From NCBI GenBank assembly GCA_015057035.1, contig SVFC01000005.1, forward strand, positions 1 through 64,000: a DNA stretch of 64,000 bases, in the 5' to 3' direction. Positions within the stretch are counted from its first letter, which is position 1; each line of letters starts with the position of its first letter. The position numbers and the translations under genes are program-made. The DNA comes from Lachnospiraceae bacterium (GTDB lineage Bacteria > Bacillota > Clostridia > Lachnospirales > Lachnospiraceae). Below are positions 1 to 10,015 of this stretch, piece by piece. The notes under the pieces were generated by a model. It did no database searches and had not been told where the DNA came from. It saw only the letters and a list, made by a program, of their open reading frames with translations.

Positions 1-1
1 A

Positions 2-703
2 CCAAAGGCTTTATCTGGTGGACAGAGACAGCGTGTTGCTATGGGTCGTGCTATCGTTCGTAATCCTAAGGTATTCCTTATGGACGAACCTTTATCAAAC
101 CTTGATGCTAAACTTCGTGTACAGATGAGATCAGAAATCGCTTCATTACATAACAGATTAGGTGCTACAATTATCTACGTAACACATGACCAGACAGAAG
201 CTATGACACTTGGTACAAGAATCGTTGTATTAAAAGACGGTGTTATCATGCAGGTTGACTCACCACAGAAATTATACAACCAGCCAAATAACTTATTCGT
301 TGCTGGATTTATCGGATCACCACAGATGAACTTCATCGATGCTGAATGTGTAATCAATGGAAGCAAAGTAGTATTAAACTACGGCGATTTCTCAGTAGAA
401 TTACCAGAAGCAAAAGCTAAGAAGTTAATCGATGGCAACTACAATGGCAAGAAAGTTGTATTAGGTATCAGACCAGAAGATATCAGCTATGGCGCAGGCG
501 TAGCATCTGTTGATACAGAAGTAACTGGTTACGAATTATTAGGTGCTGAAGCATTAATCTACTGTGTAGTAGCTGGTGCTAACGTTACAGCAAGAGTTAA
601 CTCAGATGTTGTTGCTAAATACGGCGACAAGATTACTCTTTCATTAAATCCAGAAAAGATTCACGTATTTGATAAAGAGACTGAATTGACAATTACAAAC
701 TAA
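2..703 (+). CDS. Sugar-type ABC transporter ATP-binding protein (5' truncated by window edge)
   Basis: This is the C-terminal 233 residues of an ABC importer ATPase of the MalK/UgpC/MsmX type, which powers carbohydrate or glycerol-phosphate uptake at the inner face of the membrane. The reading frame is open from base 2. The fragment begins just before the signature motif LSGGQRQRVAMGRA, followed by Walker B (FLMDEP), the D-loop (SNLDAK) and the H-loop (YVTHDQ). The last ~120 residues form the TOBE-type regulatory domain, with IRPEDI at its expected place. The Walker A region lies outside the window. No permease or binding-protein gene follows, so it may be a shared ATPase (MsmX-like); that is inference. 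A terminator follows directly. Confidence 0.93.
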   Translation, partial: PKALSGGQRQRVAMGRAIVRNPKVFLMDEPLSNLDAKLRVQMRSEIASLHNRLGATIIYVTHDQTEAMTLGTRIVVLKDGVIMQVDSPQKLYNQPNNLFVAGFIGSPQMNFIDAECVINGSKVVLNYGDFSVELPEAKAKKLIDGNYNGKKVVLGIRPEDISYGAGVASVDTEVTGYELLGAEALIYCVVAGANVTARVNSDVVAKYGDKITLSLNPEKIHVFDKETELTITN

Positions 704-733
704 TTCGGTAAAATTAAATAGTTGTAAATTTGT

Positions 734-765
734 GGCAAGGTGTGAATTTACACCTTGCCTTTTTA
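734..765 (+). terminator. Intrinsic terminator after the ABC ATPase gene
   Basis: A perfect 10-bp stem (GGCAAGGTGT / ACACCTTGCC) with a 6-base loop is followed by a run of T. It lies 30 bases after the stop codon. Confidence 0.9.
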
Positions 766-850
766 CATACATAAAAGGGTATTTTATGTGCACTCGCGCA
801 TAAGATAGTTGTTGCTACGCAACCGTACTTAAAGTGAAAGGATACGACGT

Positions 851-1939
851 ATGATTTCTACACAAAAGTTACTGAATTGCTTAAATGAGATAAAAGAGAT
901 TACCAAACTGGATTTGGCGTTATTCCACGATAATGGCAAAGTGGCTGCGGCAACCATGTCTGTGGATGCAAGACTTGAGTCCATCGTCAGTGAGTTCGCA
1001 TCTTCAGAAGCAGAACAGCAGACCTATATGGACTATCTTTTTTACAAGGTCAATATTGAAAATGATATGGAATACATTTTGGTAACAGAAGGTGTAGTAG
1101 AGAACTCCTTTGTTATTGGACAGATGGCAGTATGTCAGATTCGCAACCTCATTTTAAGCAAAGCAGAAACCTATGACCGTAACAATTTCATTCAGAATGT
1201 TTTATTAGGCAATTTGCTTACAGTAGATTTATATGGTCGTGCAAAAAGGCTTCATATCGAAGCAAAGCCTCGTGTAACCTACGTGATTGATACTGGCAAC
1301 AAGAGTACAGATATGGTTATGGAACTGGTAAAGAACCTGTCTGACTTAAAGGCGGGAGATTTTGTTACCAGTGTGGATGAACACAGTGTAGTTCTGGTAA
1401 AAGACGTTTCCTATATTGAAGAAGATGATATGGACGAAGAACTGGAAGGTATTGCCGTAAGTTTGGTGGACAACCTTCATATGGAAGCCATGGTCAAGGT
1501 TCGTGTTGGTTATGGTAACGTAGTAACCCAGATCCCAGACATGGCCCAGTCGTATCAGGAAGCCAAGATGGCTTTGGAAGTAGGCAAGGTATTTTACGCA
1601 AGCATGGATACCATTTCCTATGGAAAACTTGGCATTGGTCGTTTGATTTATCAGCTTCCAATGAGCTTGTGTGACATGTTTATCAAAGAAGTGTTTGGAG
1701 ATACCATCCCAGATATTTTGGAAGACGAAGAAGCAATGTCCACAATTAATAAGTTTTTTGAGAACAATTTAAATATTTCTGAGACAGCAAGACAATTATA
1801 TGTACATAGAAATACATTGGTATATAGATTAGAACGCATTGAAAAAGCTATCGGTCTTGATATCCGTAGCTTTGATGATGCTATGACCTTCCGTATTGCC
1901 ATTATGGTATTGGCACATATGAAGGCTACACGTAATTAA
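851..1939 (+). CDS. CdaR/PucR-family transcriptional regulator
   Basis: A 362-residue cytoplasmic protein whose last ~60 residues match the PucR C-terminal helix-turn-helix (HTH_30) found in CdaR sugar-diacid regulators: NNLNISETARQLYVHRN, then TLVYRLERIEK. The middle part (GYGNVVTQIPDMAQSYQEA) resembles the GGDEF-like segment that precedes this HTH in the family. The N-terminal ~130 residues are a probable sensor region with no motif I recognise. It stands alone between the ABC ATPase terminator and the topoisomerase genes, so its target is not obvious; control of the upstream sugar transporter is a guess. The ATG is preceded by AAAGGA at suitable distance. Confidence 0.82.
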   Translation: MISTQKLLNCLNEIKEITKLDLALFHDNGKVAAATMSVDARLESIVSEFASSEAEQQTYMDYLFYKVNIENDMEYILVTEGVVENSFVIGQMAVCQIRNLILSKAETYDRNNFIQNVLLGNLLTVDLYGRAKRLHIEAKPRVTYVIDTGNKSTDMVMELVKNLSDLKAGDFVTSVDEHSVVLVKDVSYIEEDDMDEELEGIAVSLVDNLHMEAMVKVRVGYGNVVTQIPDMAQSYQEAKMALEVGKVFYASMDTISYGKLGIGRLIYQLPMSLCDMFIKEVFGDTIPDILEDEEAMSTINKFFENNLNISETARQLYVHRNTLVYRLERIEKAIGLDIRSFDDAMTFRIAIMVLAHMKATRN

Positions 1940-1979
1940 GATGTGTATAAATAATATCTAAGAAAGAGAGTAGGATATA

Positions 1980-3902
1980 ATGGCAAAAAAGGTAACATAC
2001 GACGAGAGTAGTATTTCCATATTGGAGGGGCTTGAGGCGGTTCGTAAACGTCCTGGTATGTATATCGGTAGTGTTTCCCGTAAAGGTTTAAACCACCTCA
2101 TTTATGAAATCGTAGACAACTCAGTGGACGAACATCTGGCAGGAGAATGTGATACCATCTGGGTAACTTTGGAAAAAGACGGTTCTTGTACCGTTGAAGA
2201 TAATGGACGTGGTATTCCAGTAGGTATGCACGCAAAAGGGGTATCAGCGGCACGTATTGTATTTTCTACCTTACATGCTGGTGGTAAATTTGACGACTCC
2301 GTATATAAGACCAGTGGTGGTCTCCACGGTGTAGGTTCATCTGTAGTTAACGCGTTATCTACTTATATGGATGTAGAAATCAGCCGTGAGGGATTCGTAC
2401 ACCATGACCGTTATGAAAGAGGTAACCCAACAGTTAAGTTAGAGAATGGTTTACTTCCTAAGATCGCAAAAACCAAGAAGACTGGTACCAAGATTAACTT
2501 CTTACCAGACCCAGAAATCTTTGAAAAGACATACTTCAAAGAAGATGATGTTAAGAGTCGTATGCATGAGACAGCATACTTAAATCCAAACCTTACGATT
2601 ATCTATGAAGACCGTCGTAAAGATGAGATTGAGCATATCGAATACCATGAACCAGACGGAATCATTGGTTTTGTTAAGGATTTGAATAAGAATCTGGAAA
2701 CACTTCACGATGTGATTTATTTCAAGGGCGAAAGTGAAGGCATTACCGTAGAAGCAGCCATTCAGTACACCAACGAATTCCACGAGAATATCCTTGGTTT
2801 CTGTAACAACATCTACAACGCAGAGGGTGGTACACACATTACTGGTTACAAGACTGCCATGACCACCATTATCAATGCTTATGCCAGAGAACTTGGTATA
2901 TTAAAAGAAAAAGACATTAACTTCACTGGTGCGGATGTACGTAACGGTATGACAGCAGTTGTATCGATTAAGCATCCAGATCCACGTTTTGAAGGACAGA
3001 CCAAGACTAAATTGGACAACCCTGATGCATCCCGTGTAACTGGTAAGGTTACCGGCGATGAAATGCAGTTGTTCTTTGATAAAAACTTAGAAACCTTAAA
3101 AGCAGTTATTTCCTGTGCGGAAAAGGCAGCGAAAATACGTAAGACAGAAGAGAAGGCGAAGACTAACCTCTTAACTAAGCAGAAATTCTCCTTTGACTCT
3201 AACGGTAAGCTTGCCAACTGCGAGAGCCGTGACGCTTCCAAGTGCGAAATCTTCATTGTAGAGGGTGATTCCGCTGGAGGCTCTGCGAAGATGGCTCGTA
3301 ACCGTATGTATCAGGCAATTATGCCTATCCGTGGTAAAATCTTAAACGTAGAAAAAGCCAGCATCGATAAAGTCCTTGCAAATGCAGAAATTAAAACCAT
3401 GATTAATGCTTTTGGTTGTGGTTTTTCCGAAGGATATGGTAACGACTTTGATATTAGCAAACTTCGTTATGATAAGATTATCATTATGGCCGATGCGGAC
3501 GTTGACGGTGCACACATCTCAACACTGCTTTTGACATTGTTCTATCGTTTTATGCCAGAATTGATTTTTGAAGGTCACGTATATGTAGCAATGCCACCTC
3601 TTTACAAGGTAATTCCAACCAAAGGGGAAGAAGAGTATCTCTATGATGATGCCGCATTGGAAAAATACAGACGTACACATACAGGCAACTTCACCTTACA
3701 GCGTTACAAAGGTCTTGGTGAAATGGATGCAGAACAGCTTTGGGAAACTACTTTGAACCCAGAGACCCGTATGATGCGCCGTGTAGAAATCGAAGATGGC
3801 CGTATGGCATCTGACGTTACAGCAATGCTTATGGGTACTGATGTTCCACCACGTAGAGCATTTATCCATGAACATGCCCATGATGCAGACCTAGACGTAT
3901 AA
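1980..3902 (+). CDS. parE: Type IIA topoisomerase subunit B (topoisomerase IV ParE-like)
   Basis: A 640-residue ATPase subunit of a type IIA DNA topoisomerase. Domains in order: the GHKL ATPase (EIVDNSVDEHLAG near residue 45, DNGRGIP near 75, GGLHGVG near 115), the transducer domain, then the TOPRIM domain with EGDSAGGSAK near 428 and the metal-binding DADVDGAH near 504, and the C-terminal PLYKV and QRYKGLGEM motifs. The partner subunit lies 27 bases downstream. I prefer topoisomerase IV over gyrase because the A subunit lacks a clear GyrA box and because gyrB/gyrA usually sit near the origin with recF; family alignment would settle it. Confidence 0.85.
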   Translation: MAKKVTYDESSISILEGLEAVRKRPGMYIGSVSRKGLNHLIYEIVDNSVDEHLAGECDTIWVTLEKDGSCTVEDNGRGIPVGMHAKGVSAARIVFSTLHAGGKFDDSVYKTSGGLHGVGSSVVNALSTYMDVEISREGFVHHDRYERGNPTVKLENGLLPKIAKTKKTGTKINFLPDPEIFEKTYFKEDDVKSRMHETAYLNPNLTIIYEDRRKDEIEHIEYHEPDGIIGFVKDLNKNLETLHDVIYFKGESEGITVEAAIQYTNEFHENILGFCNNIYNAEGGTHITGYKTAMTTIINAYARELGILKEKDINFTGADVRNGMTAVVSIKHPDPRFEGQTKTKLDNPDASRVTGKVTGDEMQLFFDKNLETLKAVISCAEKAAKIRKTEEKAKTNLLTKQKFSFDSNGKLANCESRDASKCEIFIVEGDSAGGSAKMARNRMYQAIMPIRGKILNVEKASIDKVLANAEIKTMINAFGCGFSEGYGNDFDISKLRYDKIIIMADADVDGAHISTLLLTLFYRFMPELIFEGHVYVAMPPLYKVIPTKGEEEYLYDDAALEKYRRTHTGNFTLQRYKGLGEMDAEQLWETTLNPETRMMRRVEIEDGRMASDVTAMLMGTDVPPRRAFIHEHAHDADLDV

Positions 3903-3929
3903 AATTCGGAAAGTGAGAGTTTGTAGAAA

Positions 3930-6176
3930 ATGCAAAACACAATGCAAGAAAATAACATCATCCGCACCGAGTATTCGGAGCTGATGCAAAAATCATATAT
4001 TGACTACGCCATGAGCGTAATCATTGCCCGTGCACTTCCTGATGTACGTGATGGTTTAAAGCCAGTACAGAGACGTGTATTGTACGATATGTCAGAATTG
4101 GGCGTAAAATACGACAAACCACACCGTAAGAGTGCGCGTATTGTCGGTGATACCATGGGTAAATATCACCCACATGGTGACTCATCTATTTACGAAGCAT
4201 TAGTAGTAATGGCACAGGATTTCAAGAAGGGATTACCACTCATTGATGGACACGGCAACTTTGGTTCCATCGAAGGTGATGGCGCCGCTGCTATGCGTTA
4301 TACGGAAGCACGTCTTCAGAAGGTAACTCAGGAAGCATATCTGGCAGATTTGGACAAGGATGTAGTAGACTTTGGACCAAACTTCGATGAAACAGAAAAA
4401 GAACCACTGGTTCTTCCTGTTAAGGTTCCAAACCTTCTCATTAATGGTGCAGAAGGTATTGCGGTAGGTATGGCAACCAGTATTCCACCACATAACTTTG
4501 GTGAAGTCATTGATGGTGTGATTGCCTATATGAAAAATCCAGACATCACCACAGAAGAATTGATGCAGTATATCCAGGGACCAGATTTTCCAACTGGTGG
4601 TATCGTGGCCAATAAAGACGAGCTTTTGTCTATCTACGAGACAGGTATGGGTAAAATCAAAATCCGTGGTAAGGTAGAAGTGGAAAAATTAAAAGGTGGC
4701 AAGGAAAACTTAGTTATCACTGAGATTCCATACACCATGATTGGTGCTAACATTGGTAAATTCTTACTTGATGTGGCTGCTTTGGTAGAAACCAAAAAGA
4801 CCAGCGATATCGTGGATATTACCAACCAGTCATCAAAAGACGGTATCCGTATCGTATTAGAACTAAAAAAAGGCGCAAACATCGACGCCTTAACGAATCT
4901 TCTCTATAAGAAGACCAAGTTAGAAGATACCTTCGGTGTAAATATGTTAGCTGTAGCAGATGGCAGACCAGAAACCATGGGACTTATCCCAATCATTCGC
5001 CATCATGTAAACTTCCAGTATGAAATCGCTACCAGAAAATACAAAACACTTCTTGCAAAGGAACTAGACAAAAAAGAAATCCAGGAAGGTTTAATTGAGG
5101 CTTGTAATGTCATTGACCTTATTATTGAAATCCTTCGTGGATGCGCTAGTAGAAAAGACGCAGAAAAATGTCTTACCACAGGAGACACTTCTAATATCAA
5201 ATTCAAATCCAAAGAATCTGAGAAGATGGCTAAGCAACTACGATTTACTGAACGCCAGGCCAAGGAAATTTTAGAAATGCGTCTCTATAAATTAATTGGT
5301 TTGGAAATTGACGCTTTGATGAAAGACCACAACGAGACCTTAGAGAAAATCGCTCTTTACGAAGATTTATTGTCTCATCGTTCTTCTATGGCGAAGATGA
5401 TTATGAAGGAGCTTACCGCATTCAAGAAAGAATATGGCAAAGAACGTAAAACAGTCATCGACAACCTTGCAGAAGCAGTGGTAGAGGAAAAACCAATCGA
5501 AGAAAAAGACGTAGTATTCTTAATGGATCGTTTCGGATATGCAAAAACCATCGATGTTTCGATTTACGAGAGAAACAAAGAAACTGCAGATTCTGAAAAT
5601 CGTTATGTATTTACCTGTAAGAATACAGATAAGATTTGTATTTTCACAAATACAGGTAACTTACATCTTATAAAAGTGTTAGATTTACCAGCAGGTCGAT
5701 TAAAAGACAAGGGTAACCCTATCGACAATATGAGTAACTACGATAGTAAAACAGAAAACTATGTATACCTTGCAAGCCTTCAGTCTGTAGCATCAGGCAA
5801 AGTAGTGTTTGGTACCAAGCAGGGTATGGTAAAATTGGTAGATGGTAACGAATTCGTAGTAGGTAAGAAGACCACTGCAGCAACCAAACTTGCCGATGGT
5901 GATGAAGTATTAGCAGTAAAAGCGTTAAAAGGCAACGAAACTATGGTAATGCGTTCTGGTAAAGAAGCATTCCTTCGTATCGAATGTGCAGCCATTCCAG
6001 AGAAGAAGAAAACTGCTGTCGGTGTTCGTGGTATGAAGTTAGATAAAGGCGACGAACTTAAGAATATCTATATCCTTGGAGATGGAGAGAATGAAGTGAT
6101 TGAAGTGAAAGGCAAAGAACTTTCCTTAAATCGCCTTCATATTGGAAATCGTGATACCAAGGGTGTGAAACGTTAA
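3930..6176 (+). CDS. parC: Type IIA topoisomerase subunit A (topoisomerase IV ParC-like)
   Basis: A 748-residue DNA breakage-reunion subunit that pairs with the preceding ATPase subunit to decatenate or relax DNA. The N-terminal winged-helix part carries [11 protein letters not shown], the quinolone-resistance segment [10 protein letters not shown], and the catalytic tyrosine Y124 in MRYTEARL. The coiled-coil arm follows, ending near [12 protein letters not shown]. The C-terminal beta-pinwheel is weakly conserved: the only GyrA-box-like place reads AVGVRGMKL, not QRRGGKG, which argues for topoisomerase IV. Translation probably starts at the ATG at 3930; the RBS (AAAGTGAGAG) is weak. Confidence 0.86.
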   Translation: MQNTMQENNIIRTEYSELMQKSYIDYAMSVIIARALPDVRDGLKPVQRRVLYDMSELGVKYDKPHRKSARIVGDTMGKYHPHGDSSIYEALVVMAQDFKKGLPLIDGHGNFGSIEGDGAAAMRYTEARLQKVTQEAYLADLDKDVVDFGPNFDETEKEPLVLPVKVPNLLINGAEGIAVGMATSIPPHNFGEVIDGVIAYMKNPDITTEELMQYIQGPDFPTGGIVANKDELLSIYETGMGKIKIRGKVEVEKLKGGKENLVITEIPYTMIGANIGKFLLDVAALVETKKTSDIVDITNQSSKDGIRIVLELKKGANIDALTNLLYKKTKLEDTFGVNMLAVADGRPETMGLIPIIRHHVNFQYEIATRKYKTLLAKELDKKEIQEGLIEACNVIDLIIEILRGCASRKDAEKCLTTGDTSNIKFKSKESEKMAKQLRFTERQAKEILEMRLYKLIGLEIDALMKDHNETLEKIALYEDLLSHRSSMAKMIMKELTAFKKEYGKERKTVIDNLAEAVVEEKPIEEKDVVFLMDRFGYAKTIDVSIYERNKETADSENRYVFTCKNTDKICIFTNTGNLHLIKVLDLPAGRLKDKGNPIDNMSNYDSKTENYVYLASLQSVASGKVVFGTKQGMVKLVDGNEFVVGKKTTAATKLADGDEVLAVKALKGNETMVMRSGKEAFLRIECAAIPEKKKTAVGVRGMKLDKGDELKNIYILGDGENEVIEVKGKELSLNRLHIGNRDTKGVKR

Positions 6177-6178
6177 CA

Positions 6179-6263
6179 GTGTGAAACAAGGTTTCACACG
6201 CGAAAATAAATTTTCGCATGGGAGTTTGTGTTCCACGAACTCTGGATGTGCTAGAAAAGCACA
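6179..6263 (+). other. Four tandem hairpins between parC and folC
   Basis: Four consecutive inverted repeats fill the gap: 6179-6199 (GTGTGAAAC/GTTTCACAC, 3-base loop), 6200-6217 (GCGAAAA/TTTTCGC, 4-base loop), 6222-6242 (GAGTTTGTG/CACGAACTC, one G-U pair, 3-base loop) and 6247-6263 (TGTGCT/AGCACA, 5-base loop). None is followed by a T run, so they do not look like intrinsic terminators. The last one abuts the folC ribosome binding site. Function unknown; RNA processing or stabilisation is a possibility. Confidence 0.6.
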
Positions 6264-6272
6264 GGAGGAACT

Positions 6273-7661
6273 ATGTTAAGTTATAAGGAAGCACGTGAAT
6301 TTGTAGAAGAATCAAAATCTAGAGGCAGCGTGTTGGGACTTACCAACATGCGAGCCTTAATGAATGAACTTGGCAATCCGCAGAACACCATTCCTACGGT
6401 CCATATCGCAGGAACCAACGGAAAAGGCTCTGTAGGTGCTTACCTTGCGTCTATTTGTAAAGAAGCACATTTTACAGTGGGAAGATACTGTTCGCCAGCA
6501 GTATTTGATCCATTGGAATGCTGGCAGTATGATGGACGAAATATTACAGAAGATGAATATGCAGATGCTATGTCACAGGTAAAAACTGCCTGTGACATTG
6601 TGGTATCCAAAGGTATCTATCCAACAGCCTTTGAGATAGAAACTGCAGTGGCATTTGTGTATTTTGCAAAAATGAAACCAGATGTATTTTTGCTGGAAAC
6701 TGGTATGGGGGGAGAGACGGATGCTACCAATGTAGTAGACAATCCACTTGCCTGTGTAATTACCAAGATTAGTTATGATCATATGCAATTTCTGGGAAAT
6801 TCCCTGGAAGAGATTGCCGGTGTCAAAGCAGGAATTATGAAGCCAGGTGCTACCATATTCTGGGGAGAGCAGGAATCAGAAGCGGAAAAAGTACTGGAAC
6901 GAAAATTTGCAGAAGTTTCCAAACTAGGTGAAGAACAAGGGTTAGAAACGGTACTGGGTGACTTTTTCCCAACCAGAGTAAAACTTACTTCTATCCAGCC
7001 AGGTGAACTACGTTTTACCTATCTTGGTGTAAACTATATGACCAGAATGGCAGGTATATATCAGATGCAGAATGCAGCCCTTGCTATTGCGGTATTCGAT
7101 GGGCTCTGGCCAAGACTTTTGTTCGGTTTGCAGGATGAAATGCAGATGTGGAATGATGAGAGTGCGCCTCTGGCAGGATGGATGGATATGGAATATGCTT
7201 CCAGAGCAGGTGTTTTATTTGCAAACTGGCCTGGAAGATTTGAAGTGTTAAGCCAGGAACCATTGTTGATAATCGATGGCGCTCATAATGAGGATGCAGC
7301 AATTCAACTTGCAAAAACTGTAGAAAATAGTTTTACAAATCAGTCTCTTATATATATAATAGGTGTGTTAGCGGACAAGGAGCATAGGAAAATGCTTGAG
7401 ATTATGCTTCCATATGCAGAAAAGGTGTTTTGTATTACACCGCAGAATGCCCGTGGTTTAGATGGAAATCTGCTGACAAAAGAAGTGCAGGAAGTTGTTT
7501 CAGAGAAAGGTTTAAATGCAGATGCCCAGTACTGTGAAACGATAGGGGAGGCTCTAGATAAAGCCGTTGCCTATGGTATTCAGAAGGGTATGCCGGTATT
7601 AGCATTTGGATCGTTGTCATATCTGGGAGATTTGAAAAGATGTTTGATAGAGAAAAGATAA
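6273..7661 (+). CDS. folC: Folylpolyglutamate synthase / dihydrofolate synthase
   Basis: A 462-residue Mur-ligase-family ATP enzyme that adds glutamate to dihydropteroate and to folates in the cytosol. The ATP loop [12 protein letters not shown] lies near residue 46, the [11 protein letters not shown] motif near 145, KAGIMKPG near 188 and the C-terminal ligase motif IDGAHNEDA near 336. AGGAGGA stands just before the ATG. It heads a folate operon: folE starts inside its last 22 bases. There is a possible insert of about 25 residues rich in W, D and E near 285-310; its exact limits need alignment. Confidence 0.93.
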   Translation: MLSYKEAREFVEESKSRGSVLGLTNMRALMNELGNPQNTIPTVHIAGTNGKGSVGAYLASICKEAHFTVGRYCSPAVFDPLECWQYDGRNITEDEYADAMSQVKTACDIVVSKGIYPTAFEIETAVAFVYFAKMKPDVFLLETGMGGETDATNVVDNPLACVITKISYDHMQFLGNSLEEIAGVKAGIMKPGATIFWGEQESEAEKVLERKFAEVSKLGEEQGLETVLGDFFPTRVKLTSIQPGELRFTYLGVNYMTRMAGIYQMQNAALAIAVFDGLWPRLLFGLQDEMQMWNDESAPLAGWMDMEYASRAGVLFANWPGRFEVLSQEPLLIIDGAHNEDAAIQLAKTVENSFTNQSLIYIIGVLADKEHRKMLEIMLPYAEKVFCITPQNARGLDGNLLTKEVQEVVSEKGLNADAQYCETIGEALDKAVAYGIQKGMPVLAFGSLSYLGDLKRCLIEKR

Positions 7662-8200
7662 AAAAAGGCGTAGAACTGATTCTGGAAGGAATTGGGGAAG
7701 ATAAAAACCGAGAAGGCTTGATAGAAACTCCAGATCGCATTGCTAGAATGTATGAGGAGATTTTTGCGGGCTTATATGAGAACGCAGAAGAACCATTGTC
7801 TAAGACCTTTACTTCAGACAATCATGAGATGGTCATTGAAAAAGACATAGTCTTTTATTCTACTTGTGAGCATCATTTTATGCCGTTCTTTGGAAAGGCT
7901 CATGTTGCTTATATTCCGGACGGTAAAGTTGTGGGCTTAAGTAAACTGGCACGTACTGTAGAAGTGTTTGCAAAACGTCCACAGATTCAGGAACAGCTTA
8001 CAGAGCAGATTGCGGATGCCCTGATGGAATATTTAAAGCCACAAGGGGCAATAGTAATGATAGAAGCAGAGCATATGTGTATGACTATGCGTGGAATCAA
8101 GAAAACTGGCAGTAAAACAGTGACTTTTTCCATGAAGGGCGTTTTTGAAGAGAACGAAGCGCTGGTAAATCGCTTTTTGGCGTTGGTGAAAAACAACTAG
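7640..8200 (+). CDS. folE: GTP cyclohydrolase I
   Basis: A 186-residue enzyme that converts GTP to 7,8-dihydroneopterin triphosphate, the first step of folate synthesis. The zinc and active-site segment [20 protein letters not shown] has its cysteine at about residue 76, followed by [11 protein letters not shown] and the second metal-site region [12 protein letters not shown]. The length is normal for the family. The start overlaps the end of folC by 22 bases, implying translational coupling; GGGAG nine bases upstream serves as RBS within folC. Confidence 0.95.
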   Translation: MFDREKIKKGVELILEGIGEDKNREGLIETPDRIARMYEEIFAGLYENAEEPLSKTFTSDNHEMVIEKDIVFYSTCEHHFMPFFGKAHVAYIPDGKVVGLSKLARTVEVFAKRPQIQEQLTEQIADALMEYLKPQGAIVMIEAEHMCMTMRGIKKTGSKTVTFSMKGVFEENEALVNRFLALVKNN

Positions 8201-8256
8201 AACTGAGATTGATTCATAGTATCTGCTTTTAGATAGTATTTAAAGAGGAAAAAATA

Positions 8257-9063
8257 ATGAGAATCGGAAATAAGGAATTTAATACAAAAGAACACACTTA
8301 TGTGATGGGTATTTTGAATGTAACTCCCGATTCATTTTCAGATGGTGGCAAATATTCTAGTCTTGACGCCGCACGAAAACGTGCAGAGGAGATGATGAAG
8401 GAGGGGGCCGCCATTCTTGATATTGGTGGAGAATCCACAAGACCAGGATACACGAGAATCTCAGATTCTGAGGAAATAGCCCGTGTTGTTCCAGTAATTG
8501 AAGCGGTCAAAAAGGATTTGGAAATCCCAATTTCTGTGGATACCTATAAATCATCAGTGGCGAAGGCTGCCATTGAAGCAGGAGCAGACTTAATCAACGA
8601 TATCTGGGGATTAAAGGCTGACCCATATATGGCAAGAGTCATTTCAGATAAAAAGGTGTCTTGCTGTCTGATGCATAACCGCGACAATACAGACTATAAC
8701 AATTTTGTGTCAGATTTGATTCGAGATTTGAGAGAATCTATTGATTTGGCGTTAAAGGCAGGAATCAGGGACGACAAAATCATTGTGGATCCAGGGATTG
8801 GATTTGCAAAAACTTTGGAGCAGAACCTCCAGGCATTAAAACATCTGGATAGGCTACAACAACTGGGCTATCCAGTATTGTTAGGAGCATCCAGAAAGTC
8901 CGTGATAGGGGATAGTCTGCACCTGCCAAAAGAAGAAAGATTAGAGGGAACCTTGGCGACCACAGCCCTTGCTGTAAAAAGTGGATGCAAGTTCGTCAGA
9001 GTCCATGACATAAAAGAAAATGTACGTGTAGTACGAATGATGGAAGCCATTCTAAAGGCATAA
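8257..9063 (+). CDS. folP: Dihydropteroate synthase
   Basis: A 268-residue TIM-barrel enzyme that joins hydroxymethyl-dihydropterin pyrophosphate to p-aminobenzoate; it is the sulfonamide target. Both signature segments are present: MGILNVTPDSFSDGGKY near residue 18 and AAILDIGGESTRPG near 52. Further conserved parts are DTYKS near 95, NDIWG near 114, and GASRKS followed by VRVHDIKE near the end. RBS AGAGGAA precedes the ATG. Third gene of the folate operon. Confidence 0.95.
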   Translation: MRIGNKEFNTKEHTYVMGILNVTPDSFSDGGKYSSLDAARKRAEEMMKEGAAILDIGGESTRPGYTRISDSEEIARVVPVIEAVKKDLEIPISVDTYKSSVAKAAIEAGADLINDIWGLKADPYMARVISDKKVSCCLMHNRDNTDYNNFVSDLIRDLRESIDLALKAGIRDDKIIVDPGIGFAKTLEQNLQALKHLDRLQQLGYPVLLGASRKSVIGDSLHLPKEERLEGTLATTALAVKSGCKFVRVHDIKENVRVVRMMEAILKA

Positions 9064-9111
9064 CGATAACAATTTCGGGAATTGCAAAATGACCCATATA
9101 AGAGGAAATAT

Positions 9112-9954
9112 ATGAGAAACCAAGATTGTATCAAGATTACGAATTTAAAAGTATTCGCTCACCACGGAGTATTTGAAGAGGAAAAAAGAGACGGACAGGA
9201 TTTTTATATTAATGCAGTGCTTTATCTGGACCTTCATACCCCTGGAAAAAGTGACAGATTGGAAGATTCCTTAAACTATGGTGAAGTATGTCATTTTATT
9301 CATAAGGTTTTTACAGAAAAATCCTATGATTTGATAGAGGCGGCTTGTGAGAATCTCTGCACACGTATGTTGCTTGAGTTTGAACAGTTAACAGAGGTGG
9401 AGGTGGAGTTACAGAAGCCTCATGCACCAATTGGTCTTCCTTTTGAAAATGTTTCGGTTACTATGTGCCGTAAATGGCATCGAGCCTATCTGTCTTTTGG
9501 CTCAAATGTGGGAGACAGTGAGAAGTTGATTCTAGATGGAATAAGAAAAATACAGGAACATCCGTTGATTCGAGGTGTTGTTTCATCGAAATTACTGACA
9601 ACCAAACCATATGGGCCTGTAGAGCAACCAGATTTTGTGAATGGCTGCTTGAAGATAGACACGTTATTGAATCCAGAAGAACTTTTGGAATTTTTGCACG
9701 AAGTGGAAGCGGGAGCAGACCGTACCAGAGAACTTCGCTGGGGACCAAGAACTTTAGACTTGGATATCGTTTTTTACGATAAGTTGGTGTATGAGAGTGA
9801 AGACCTTGTGATTCCACATGTGGACATGCAGAATCGCCAGTTTGTTTTAGAGCCATTGGCAGAGCTATGTCCAAACTATAGACATCCGATGCTTGGCAGA
9901 ACAGTAAAACAGATGCGGGGAGAACTTAAGAATGTGGAATATGTAAATCAGTAA
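9112..9954 (+). CDS. folBK: Dihydroneopterin aldolase / HPPK fusion
   Basis: A bifunctional enzyme for two successive folate steps. Residues 1 to ~120 are dihydroneopterin aldolase (VFAHHGVFEEEK, then LNYGEV and EVELQKPHAPI). Residues ~125 to 280 are 6-hydroxymethyl-dihydropterin pyrophosphokinase (LSFGSNVGD, TKPYGPVEQPDFVN, and the nucleotide-binding RTLDLDIVFY). I start it at the ATG at 9112, preceded by AGAGGAAAT, rather than the in-frame TTG at 9082 which has no RBS. This gives 280 residues. With folC, folE and folP it nearly completes the route from GTP to folate; folA and the pab genes are not in the window. Confidence 0.92.
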   Translation: MRNQDCIKITNLKVFAHHGVFEEEKRDGQDFYINAVLYLDLHTPGKSDRLEDSLNYGEVCHFIHKVFTEKSYDLIEAACENLCTRMLLEFEQLTEVEVELQKPHAPIGLPFENVSVTMCRKWHRAYLSFGSNVGDSEKLILDGIRKIQEHPLIRGVVSSKLLTTKPYGPVEQPDFVNGCLKIDTLLNPEELLEFLHEVEAGADRTRELRWGPRTLDLDIVFYDKLVYESEDLVIPHVDMQNRQFVLEPLAELCPNYRHPMLGRTVKQMRGELKNVEYVNQ

Positions 9955-10015
9955 GATTATGCTGTATTTGACATAATAGATACGAGCGTATTTTGATAGA
10001 ATGAGAGGATAACAA

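Noticed and set aside
3930-6176. Calling the topoisomerase pair gyrB/gyrA
   Set aside because: No clear GyrA box, no recF or dnaN nearby. The call is kept as topoisomerase IV-like, with the doubt stated.
6179-6263. The four hairpins as intrinsic terminators
   Set aside because: None is followed by a T run, and the last ends at the folC ribosome binding site.
9961-10015. A sigma-A promoter from TTGACA at 9968
   Set aside because: The nearest -10-like hexamer (TAGAAT at 9997) leaves a 23-base spacer, too long.
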